A stretch of 43,504 bases of DNA, taken from the NCBI GenBank assembly GCA_964524145.1, contig CAZGCA010000053.1:1-43504 (forward strand), in the 5' to 3' direction. How positions within the stretch are numbered: the first letter of the stretch is position 1; each line of letters opens with the position of its first letter. Below the pieces are notes generated by a model, which saw nothing but the letters and a program-made list of their open reading frames with translations, had not been told where the DNA came from and did no database searches. Origin of the DNA: CAZGCA01 sp964524145 (GTDB lineage Bacteria > Hydrogenedentota > CAZGCA01). Both the position numbers and the translations under genes were made by a program. Shown piece by piece: positions 8,680 through 15,534 of the stretch.

Positions 8680-9423
8680 TTAGAACCATGAGATCCCCCT
8701 CCGATGCAGCGCAGCCCGGAACAGGATGAAAGCGTATCCAGGGAACTCGGCGCGCACCTTGAACTTGGAGGTCCCCTTCTGTCGCTCAGGGTCCCGGACT
8801 TCTCGACCCGGTATGTATTCAATCTTCCCTCCACTCAGCAGAACCTTGAACGTGATTTCCGGGCAAACATTGAAACGATTCGAAGACGTTCCCAGCGCTT
8901 GTACATAGTTCCTGTCGAAAGCTCGGAAACCGTTTGTAGTATCCGTGATTCTTTCACCAAGCAGCACACGCGTTGCAAACCGATAGATGCGTTGGAAAAC
9001 CCGAAAACGGAGTGAGACCGAGCGTGCGTCCTCCTCTCGGATGTACCGGGAGCACTGAACAAGCTGGCAGCCAGCCCGCAATTTCGCAAGAAACGCGGGA
9101 AGAAGCTCCACGGGATCGAACCCATCCGGGGATATCAGTACACAGTAACGCCCTGATGCGTATGCCAAACCGTAGCGCACCATCGAGCCGAAACCGCGAA
9201 ATTGCACCCGGCGCGAGAAGACCCTGATATGCAGAGCAGGATGTTTTCTTATAAGACGTTTGGCGGCTTCGAGCGTATTATCGGTGCTTTGGCCATCGAT
9301 AATGAGCGTCTCGACGTTCATTGAGTTGAGCCCCACCACATCATTGAGAGCGGCCATTGTTTCAGGCAAAACGTTCTCGTCATTGTAGCAAGGAACCAAG
9401 ATGCTCATTTCGGTGGTGATCAT
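8680..9423 (-). CDS. GT2 glycosyltransferase
   Basis: A 247-aa GT2 enzyme beginning MITTEMSILVPCYNDENVLP. The nucleotide-binding region DGQSTDNT and the metal-site region (VLISPDGFDPVELLP, with D-G-F-D in place of DxD) are visible, then TNGFRAFDRNYV and an acceptor-side CPEITFKVLL segment. No membrane helices are evident. It starts immediately after the TAG of the ketoisomerase-like gene, so it is translated from the same mRNA. It probably adds the sugar made by this operon to a lipid-linked glycan. The altered DxD is worth noting but occurs among GT2 enzymes. Confidence 0.75.
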   Translation of the reverse strand: MITTEMSILVPCYNDENVLPETMAALNDVVGLNSMNVETLIIDGQSTDNTLEAAKRLIRKHPALHIRVFSRRVQFRGFGSMVRYGLAYASGRYCVLISPDGFDPVELLPAFLAKLRAGCQLVQCSRYIREEDARSVSLRFRVFQRIYRFATRVLLGERITDTTNGFRAFDRNYVQALGTSSNRFNVCPEITFKVLLSGGKIEYIPGREVRDPERQKGTSKFKVRAEFPGYAFILFRAALHRRGISWF

Positions 9424-9867
9424 CTATCGTTCCTCGACCTGCCAGGGGTCCCACATTCGCGCGGGATACCGTATGTCGTCACCTAACGACTCATCTATTG
9501 TAGAGGTTGAGAAGAACATGATCTTTGCATCATCGGTCAGCGACTTGAAGCCGTTTACATAACCGGGAGGAATGAACAGGACAGCGGGATTCTTGTCGCT
9601 TAGAACGAAGCTTTGGATCGGGAGGTCGGGCGAGGGGTTGTCCCAATCGTCTATGCGGATGCAGCAAATCATCATGGCGCCCCTTACCACGGTGGCATGT
9701 TTTGCCTCGTGCTTGTGACCGTGCCAAGCACGAACAAAACCGCGCTGGTGGTTCGCAACCCAGTAGAAACGTTTGACGCCTTTAAAATCGAACTCGTTGA
9801 CAAATCCAACTTCGCCCCGGTCGTCTACCACGACCCCGCCTTTAAGTAGTGACGGTTCTTTATTCAT
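9424..9867 (-). CDS. QdtA/FdtA-like dTDP-4-oxo-6-deoxyglucose 3,4-ketoisomerase
   Basis: A single-domain cupin of 147 aa (WxcM-like/FdtA family) that would turn dTDP-4-keto-6-deoxyglucose into the 3-keto isomer. Visible family features are KRFYWVANHQRGFVRAWHGHK with the catalytic-site histidines, VVRGAMMI and FIPPGYVNGF. The internal ATG at 9867 is chosen because GGGAAGGG lies about 8 nt upstream; the upstream ATG at 9909 has no such site. The leader and first 18 codons are inside the 153-bp repeat, and this is the intact copy. Its substrate would come from RmlB, which is interrupted here. Confidence 0.8.
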   Translation of the reverse strand: MNKEPSLLKGGVVVDDRGEVGFVNEFDFKGVKRFYWVANHQRGFVRAWHGHKHEAKHATVVRGAMMICCIRIDDWDNPSPDLPIQSFVLSDKNPAVLFIPPGYVNGFKSLTDDAKIMFFSTSTIDESLGDDIRYPARMWDPWQVEER

Positions 9868-9966
9868 GGAATAACTTCCCTTCCCTGATGGGACCCTTGC
9901 AAGACTCATTTATCCCGCATACAGAAATGCTCGACAGACGACTAGTATCAATCTCCAAGCTCGTCC
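9814..9966. repeat. 153-bp perfect direct repeat, copy 2 (likely parental)
   Basis: Identical to 1659-1811. In this place it covers the natural intergenic leader, the ribosome-binding site and the start of an intact gene, which argues that this copy is the source. Confidence 0.95.
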
Positions 9967-9994
9967 GCGGTGTATGCCCGACGAAGCTTCGCAG

Positions 9995-10978
9995 TCAACC
10001 GGGAAACCTTTCTGAGAACTCGATGCCCAGCGCAGAAACGTTCTGTAACAAGCGAGGACGAAGGTAGTCAGCATTGGAGTAGCGTGTCGAGGTCAGATCG
10101 GTGATACGTCCCTCATCCACCAGGGCCTTGATCTCCCTGATACCATCTTTCACCTGAAAACGTGGCGCAAAGCCGAACGCTTCACGAGCCTTGTCGCTCG
10201 ATACCTTGTAGTTTCGCGTGTCCCGAGAATGCACATCCGTTTGCACAACCGCAGTATCGGGCACCTGTTCCTTGATCTTGTCAACGACTTCGGCGATCAT
10301 CATATTCTCTGAATGAAGGTTAAATGGCCCCGTGTGTGTCGATGTCACGTTCGCCAGGACGGCCTCCGCCACGTCCTTAACATGCAACAGCGGACGGTAC
10401 TGGTTCCCGCCGAAAAGGCTCATGCGCTTGAATAGACACGCCTTCACCGTCAACTGGTTCACAACAAGGTCCAGACGAATACGGGAGAACCTGTCACCCA
10501 GCCCGTAGATGGTGCCGTTGCGGAACGAAATCGCGTTGGCATCGGCAAGAATCGTCTCGCACTGAGCTTTGGTCTGTGCATAGAGAGAGAGGGGGTTGAG
10601 CGGCGAATCTTCGGTCAGTATCCCGTCTTGCGCGCCGTAGACGGAGCAACTCGACATGTTGATGATTCTGCCGCCAAAACTCTTCACCAGCCACCGAAGG
10701 GCCTCGACGTTGATTTGTCGTGTCACCTTCGGGTTTAGCGCACACGCTGGGTCCCCGACCAGCGCGGCCAGCCACACCACCACGTCAGCCCACAGAACGT
10801 GTGGCAAGAGGCACTTTTCGTCCCGAATATCGCCGTTTATGAAATCAACGGGCTTGAGATAACGCTCCTCGAACAAGAGAGCATCATACACACGGACCGC
10901 ATGGCCGGTTTCCAGCAACCGGTCCGTCAGATGGCCTCCTATGTATCCGGCTCCGCCAACAACTAGTACTTTTGCCAC
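9995..10978 (-). CDS. Extended SDR nucleotide-sugar epimerase/dehydratase
   Basis: A 327-aa NAD-dependent enzyme of the GalE/RmlB-like extended SDR family. It begins MAKVLVVGGAGYIGGHL (GGxGxxG), has MSSCSVYG (catalytic Ser/Thr strand) and YAQTKAQCE (YxxxK), and GNQYRPLLHVKDVAEAV, a typical substrate-domain motif. The particular sugar cannot be read from sequence. A TGTGCTATAAT extended -10 sits about 75 bp upstream of the ATG, so this gene and the four downstream units may have their own promoter independent of rmlAB. Confidence 0.8.
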   Translation of the reverse strand: MAKVLVVGGAGYIGGHLTDRLLETGHAVRVYDALLFEERYLKPVDFINGDIRDEKCLLPHVLWADVVVWLAALVGDPACALNPKVTRQINVEALRWLVKSFGGRIINMSSCSVYGAQDGILTEDSPLNPLSLYAQTKAQCETILADANAISFRNGTIYGLGDRFSRIRLDLVVNQLTVKACLFKRMSLFGGNQYRPLLHVKDVAEAVLANVTSTHTGPFNLHSENMMIAEVVDKIKEQVPDTAVVQTDVHSRDTRNYKVSSDKAREAFGFAPRFQVKDGIREIKALVDEGRITDLTSTRYSNADYLRPRLLQNVSALGIEFSERFPG

Positions 10979-11052
10979 GTAAACCTCTCTGTGAGCCTGT
11001 TGCCCTTATGTCCTCGTTCTCGGACTCCCGATTCTATTGCCCAGCAGCGCAC

Positions 11053-11061
11053 ATTATAGCA
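11053..11061 (-). promoter_or_regulatory. Extended -10 promoter element upstream of the SDR gene
   Basis: On the minus strand the sequence is TGTGCTATAATG: a perfect TATAAT (11053-11058) preceded by TGC. No good -35 is visible. The same TGTGCTATAAT occurs before the amidase gene at 38 kb. Confidence 0.35.
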
Positions 11062-11138
11062 CAATCTCAGGAGAAGAGTTCAGGTGGAGTTTACCCAGTC
11101 TTCATAGCGTCATGTCTGCGCACGTCCAGCGTCGGAAT

Positions 11139-11484
11139 CTACCGGCTGCCCCGACCGCACTGTTCCGCCACCAACTTGGTAGCCCTGAGCAGCGAGTCGA
11201 ACGACGTTCCCGCATCGGCCCACCATCCTTCAACGATCGCGTACGTCATCGTTCCCTGTTTGATGTAGGCCGAATTCCTTTCCGTTGCCGATAAGGCGAA
11301 GAAAATCACCCGCGCTGTTCCCTCCGGTTACCAGCAGAATGTCTTTGATACCGGCGTCCACCAATGTCCGGATGGGGTAATACACCATCGGCTTGTCATA
11401 GACGGGCAAGAGATGTTTGTTTGTGACCTTGGTGAGAGGATAAAGCCTGGTTCCCAGACCGCCGGCAAGGACTACTCCTTTCAT
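11139..11484 (-). pseudogene. rmlA: rmlA (glucose-1-phosphate thymidylyltransferase) with internal deletion
   Basis: The first about 75 residues are clear RmlA: the G-G-L-G-T-R-L-Y-P-L-T nucleotide-binding loop, NKHLLPVYDKPM and VTGG. After GKEFGLH the frame runs into a stop. In another frame immediately downstream, the RmlA C-terminus appears (TMTYAIVEGWWADAGTSFDS, then LLRATKLVAE) and ends at TAG 11139-11141. About 120 codons of the catalytic middle, including the sugar-binding region, are missing, and the join shifts frame. The enzyme would have made dTDP-glucose for RmlB. It begins 35 bp after rmlB. The structure is a deletion pseudogene. Confidence 0.85.
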
Positions 11485-11518
11485 TCGTGTTCCTCCTGAA
11501 CCAGCCTGAGAACGCCGC

Positions 11519-12523
11519 TCATTGGCTACCGTACTGTTTCTTATAGTACTCGAGGTACTCGCCGGATTTCAATGGCCGCCACCACCATTCGTTGGCAACA
11601 TACCAGTCGATTGTTTCCTTGAGCCCTGCCAAGAACTCCTTCTGTGGTTTCCATCCCAGAGCCTTGATCGCGGAGGAATCTATGGCGTACCGCCGGTCGT
11701 GTCCGGGCCGGTCTGTCACGTAACGGATGAGATCCTCGCTCTTGTTGAGGTGTTCGAGTATGGTGCGGGTTATCGCGATGTTTGTATGTTCGTTTTCGCC
11801 ACCGATGTTGTAGACTGTTCCGGGTTCGCCTTTTGCTATCACGACGTCAATGCCCCGACAATGATCCTCAACGTGCAGCCAGTCCCGGACGTTGAGACCG
11901 TCCCCGTACAGCGGGAGCGCCAAGTCGTCGATCGCGTTCGTGACAAACAGCGGAATGAGTTTCTCGGGATACTGGTACGGACCGTAGTTGTTCGACCCTC
12001 GCGTGACGACGACCGGCGTGCCGTAGGTGTGGTAGAAGGCGCCGGCAAGCAGTTCGCCGCCCGCTTTGCTGGCCGAGTAGGGGTTGCGCGGGGTCAGCCT
12101 GTCATCCTCGGTAAACGCCCCCTATTCTATGCTCCCGTAAACCTCGTCAGTCGAGACACAGATGATCCTTTGCACCTCGGCTTTGCGCGCCTCTTCGAGC
12201 AGTACGAAGTTTCCTTTGACGTCTGTGTCAATGAACGCCCCTGCAGAGTGTATGCTCCTGTCCACATGAGTTTCAGCGGCGAAATTCACGATAACATCCA
12301 CGTCGTTTACGGCCTTGGACACGATCTCAGGATCGGCAATGTCACCTTGGACGAACGAGTAATTCGGGAGGGGTTCGACATCCTTCAGATTGGCAAGATT
12401 ACCCGCGTAGGTCAGTTTGTCGAGGTTGACAATGTGGTAATCGGGATGCTCCCTCAACATGAGCCGGATGAAATTGGAGCCTATGAAGCCTGCGCCGCCA
12501 GTCACAAGAACTCTCATCGACAT
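11519..12523 (-). pseudogene. rmlB: rmlB (dTDP-glucose 4,6-dehydratase) with in-frame amber codon
   Basis: Both halves lie in one frame. The N-terminal half has TGGAGFIGSN, NFAAETHVDRSI and STDEVYGSIE. TAG at 12122-12124 then interrupts, and the frame continues GAFTEDDRLTPRNPYSASKA (YxxxK) to the normal C-terminus NEWWWRPLKSGEYLEYYKKQY. Without the amber codon the protein would be 334 aa, a standard RmlB length. At this position the family usually has E, K, Q or similar, each one base from TAG. The ATG at 12523 has GAGG 8 nt upstream. RmlB makes dTDP-4-keto-6-deoxyglucose, the substrate for the ketoisomerase-like gene downstream. The GTGACA/TATAGT promoter is intact. Confidence 0.85.
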
Positions 12524-12581
12524 GTCGAAAACCTCGTTTGTCCTGTGAAAACCGGATTCTCTACCATTCAGCCCTAAGACA

Positions 12582-12610
12582 ACTATACCACAGCGGTTCG
12601 GACATGTCAC
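12582..12610 (-). promoter_or_regulatory. Sigma70-type promoter for the rmlB-rmlA operon
   Basis: On the minus strand GTGACA (12605-12610), a 17-bp spacer and TATAGT (12582-12587), about 60 bp upstream of the rmlB start. Confidence 0.55.
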
Positions 12611-13105
12611 GTCGGTAGTGGACTCTGGGACGCCCGGGCACTAGCACATCGTTCCCTCACTACCATAGTAATACGCTATCTTGTGCGGCTGGACGGGTGC
12701 TTGCTTGAGGATATCGTTAACGATGCTCTTGGTCGCACGAGCCAATGCCGGATGCCCTTGCGCAACGGCATGATCGCGAACGTGTCACCAGCCCGCATTT
12801 CTCACCACAGCTCTACTGCCACACCGGATTTGTCCATGTCTACTGCGTCGAACTCGGTCGGCCTTCTCGACGTACCGTTCAGGTACGCCTGTGATGGCCT
12901 TGGTCGCGCTCCTTGTATCCATAGGCATCTCCGGCGTTTCGTCACGACCTCCGGTGAGAAAAGCGGGCCAGGCGTTCTACGGTTGCCTTCCTGCCGAGAG
13001 TCCACGTATAATTCATGCCCGGCGGCATTGGGTGTAGCTGCCGTGATGGAACCGATGTATTCGTTGTGCAGTTTGGTAGAATCCCGTTTTCGTGGAGGTG
13101 TTGAT
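12611..13105. other. Divergent intergenic region, no gene seen
   Basis: Nearly 500 bp between rmlB and the rightward acyltransferase gene. The frame of the latter stays open into this region, but the sequence lacks family similarity and the ribosome-binding site supports a later start. Apart from the candidate promoter at 12983-13012 I see nothing. Confidence 0.5.
12983..13012 (+). promoter_or_regulatory. Candidate promoter for DUF5009-like gene
   Basis: TTGCCT (12983-12988), an 18-bp spacer and a perfect TATAAT (13007-13012), 93 bp upstream of the GTG start. Confidence 0.5.
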
Positions 13106-14218
13106 GTGAATTCGGAGAGGCAAACGCCTTCGACCTCAGAGCGGCTGATGTCGGTGGATGCGCTGCGGGGATTTGACATGTTCTGGATCATAGGGGGCCG
13201 GGAACTTCTTGCGGGCGTGCTCATGGTTTTCATGGATCCGTTTCCCGAGTGGCTGGTGCGTCACTTCGAACACGTTGAGTGGGTCGGGTTTTCGGCGTGG
13301 GATCTGATCATGCCGCTGTTTCTGTTTATTGTCGGCACCTCGATACCGCTCGCGTTCGGCAAACGGCTTGAACGAGGCGAGAGCAAGAGACGCATCTATC
13401 TGCACGTCGTCAAACGCATATTGATCCTGTTTGTGCTGGGCATGGCTGCCCAGGGCAACTTGCTCGACTTCGACCTGTCGACGTTGCACATCTACTGCAA
13501 CACGCTCCAGGCCATAGCGGTAGGGTACCTTGTCGCGTCCATCGCGGTGATCGAGCTGGACATCAAGTGGCAAGGCGTTACCATTGCGGGCTTGCTCATG
13601 GTGTACTTGTTGCTGATGGTGCTGGTGCCTGTACCGGGGCACGGTGCGGGAGTGCTCGAGCCGCGCGGCAACCTGGCGCTGTACATAGACGAAGTCATCA
13701 TGGGACGGTACAGCGACGGCACCGCCTATACGTGGATTCTGAGCAGCCTGACGTTCGCGGCGACGGTTCTTCTGGGTGTAATGTCGGGACATATCTTGCG
13801 TTCGAACAAGAAGCCGGCAATCAAGGTGTTGCTGCTTTTCGGGGCGGGCGCAGCCGGCCTGGCGCTGGGATGGTTGACGGGCATGGTGTTCCCCATCATC
13901 AAGCACATCTGGACGAGCTCGTTTGTGCTCTATGCCGCCGGGTGGAGCTACCTGCTGCTCGGGCTGTTCTACCTGGTCATAGATGTATTGAGATGGAGAA
14001 GATGGGCGTTCGTCTTTGTCGTTATCGGGATGAACGCCATCTTTGCGTATATGGTCGCCCAACTGATCGATTTCCGTCTCATCGTCGAACCGCTTGTAGG
14101 CGGTCTGGCACGGCGCTGCGGCGACTTTGGACCGTTGGTCGTGGGTATAACGGCGTTCGCGATCGGCTGGCTCATCCTGTTCTGGATGTATCGCAAGAAT
14201 ACGTTTATCAAGGTTTGA
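13106..14218 (+). CDS. HGSNAT/DUF5009-like membrane acyltransferase
   Basis: A 370-aa polytopic membrane protein with about ten hydrophobic segments. The SVDALRGFDMFWIIGG opening and DLIMPLFLFIVGTSIPLAF are hallmarks of the DUF5009/heparan-alpha-glucosaminide N-acetyltransferase family, thought to pass acetyl groups across the membrane to amino sugars. GTG at 13106 is chosen because GGAGG lies 7 nt upstream; the next in-frame ATG is at the SVDALRG motif. It precedes, by 57 bp, an exported PL22-like protein, so the pair may act on extracellular glycans. The substrate is unknown. Confidence 0.8.
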   Translation: MNSERQTPSTSERLMSVDALRGFDMFWIIGGRELLAGVLMVFMDPFPEWLVRHFEHVEWVGFSAWDLIMPLFLFIVGTSIPLAFGKRLERGESKRRIYLHVVKRILILFVLGMAAQGNLLDFDLSTLHIYCNTLQAIAVGYLVASIAVIELDIKWQGVTIAGLLMVYLLLMVLVPVPGHGAGVLEPRGNLALYIDEVIMGRYSDGTAYTWILSSLTFAATVLLGVMSGHILRSNKKPAIKVLLLFGAGAAGLALGWLTGMVFPIIKHIWTSSFVLYAAGWSYLLLGLFYLVIDVLRWRRWAFVFVVIGMNAIFAYMVAQLIDFRLIVEPLVGGLARRCGDFGPLVVGITAFAIGWLILFWMYRKNTFIKV

Positions 14219-14275
14219 TATCGTCGTTTGGTCCAATGCGGAGAGCGACGCTGTGACTGGAAGGAGGCCTGTCTC

Positions 14276-15493
14276 ATGAAACACGCCGGCGCCATGTGCA
14301 TGGCCGTTCTTATCATAATCGCTGGATTCGTAAGTGCCAACGCCCAGGAAACGACCTACCCGCTGAAGGTGCTGCCGCCGGAGCACAAGACGATGGTCGA
14401 CCCGCAGACGGGAGCGGAACTCACGTTCCTCACCACGGACCCAGCCGAGGACCACAACTTGTACTTCCACGAACGGTCGTGGCTGGCAGACAGCTCGATG
14501 GTTCTCTTTGTGTCAAACCGGTCCGACGGCGGGCTAATGGGCTATCTGGCAGAGACGGGTGAGCTGGTTCAGTTGGCAACGCCCAAAGGCGGTCTCGAGG
14601 GAGCGACGGCGGCACGCAACCGCAACAGCGTGTTCGCCATGCGCAGGCAAGAGGTGGTAGAACTCGCCCTGACGGTTGACATCTCTTCCGACCCGGCTAA
14701 CGATCCCTCGAAGGTCACGGCAGAAGAACGGGTTATCTGTGCGATCCCCGAAAACGAGCTCGTCTCGACGTCGCTCAACGAAAGCTGTGACGGAACGCTG
14801 CTCTCTAGCGGTGTGGGTTCGAGCGGTCAGACGGCATCGCAAGGGCCGGGCATTCTGATCATCGATCTCAGGACAGGTGAGGTGAGGGAACTGTGCCGTA
14901 TCCCGTCTCCTCCCGGCTATGGCGGCCACGTCCAGTTCAGCCGTACGAATCCTAACCTGCTCAGCTTTGCCGGCAGGGTCAACCGGCTGATGGTGGTAGA
15001 CGTCAGAGAAGGCCGGCCACGTGCCGTGTACAAGGAAGTGAAAGACGAGCTGGTGACGCACGAATGCTGGTGGGTCAATGACCAGCTAACGTTCTGCGGC
15101 GGGTTGCACCCCAAACCCACCGAGGACTCCCACGTCAAGGTGTTGAACGTGGCGACGGGCGAGGTTCGCATCATCGGTGCGGGGAGTTGGTGGCCCAACG
15201 CGACACCTGAACAAATCTCAAAGCGCAACTGGTGGCACGCTGCAGGAGACGAGCAGGGCCGATGGGTTGCGGCGGACAACTGGCACGGCGACATCGTTCT
15301 GTTTGACGGCAACACCACCCGTATGCGGCACCTCACGTTCGGGCACCGCACGTACGGCGGCGGCATACATCCTCATGTCGGCTGGGACCGTCGCGGCAAG
15401 CAGGTGGTGTTCGCGTCGCACATGCTCGGCAACGTCGACGTCTGCGTCGCTACCATTCCGGACGACTGGCAGAACGACCTCGGCGACGACTGA
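14276..15493 (+). CDS. Exported oligogalacturonate-lyase-like (PL22) beta-propeller protein
   Basis: A 405-aa secreted protein with a signal peptide (hydrophobic core AVLIIIAGFV, likely cut after SANA). The body resembles PL22 oligogalacturonide lyases: GHVQFSRTNPNLLSFA, NWWHAAGDEQGRWVAAD and the HPHVGWDRRGKQVVFAS segment with the HPH metal-ligand motif. PL22 enzymes are seven-bladed propellers that cleave short pectin fragments by beta-elimination using a bound metal ion. The export signal is unusual for typical cytoplasmic PL22 enzymes, and the protein could be a noncatalytic relative. The ATG follows AAGGAGG by 9 nt. Confidence 0.65.
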   Translation: MKHAGAMCMAVLIIIAGFVSANAQETTYPLKVLPPEHKTMVDPQTGAELTFLTTDPAEDHNLYFHERSWLADSSMVLFVSNRSDGGLMGYLAETGELVQLATPKGGLEGATAARNRNSVFAMRRQEVVELALTVDISSDPANDPSKVTAEERVICAIPENELVSTSLNESCDGTLLSSGVGSSGQTASQGPGILIIDLRTGEVRELCRIPSPPGYGGHVQFSRTNPNLLSFAGRVNRLMVVDVREGRPRAVYKEVKDELVTHECWWVNDQLTFCGGLHPKPTEDSHVKVLNVATGEVRIIGAGSWWPNATPEQISKRNWWHAAGDEQGRWVAADNWHGDIVLFDGNTTRMRHLTFGHRTYGGGIHPHVGWDRRGKQVVFASHMLGNVDVCVATIPDDWQNDLGDD

Positions 15494-15534
15494 CTAGGGC
15501 CTCGATGCTAGATAGGGGGCCGGTCGTCTTCCCC

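Noticed and set aside
670..12124. Amber recoding (pyrrolysine or reassigned TAG)
   Set aside because: TAG ends several intact genes here (GT39-TPR, ketoisomerase-like, GerMN, MerR), and the two interrupted genes lie in a locus with other obvious damage, so nonsense mutation is simpler.
11522..12577. 351-codon open frame on the plus strand
   Set aside because: Antisense to rmlB, which is unmistakable on the other strand; composition is that of a shadow frame.
13136..14470. 444-codon open frame on the minus strand
   Set aside because: It lies antisense to the acyltransferase and PL22-like genes, is rich in His/Gln/Arg as expected of a GC-rich antisense frame, and shows no domain.
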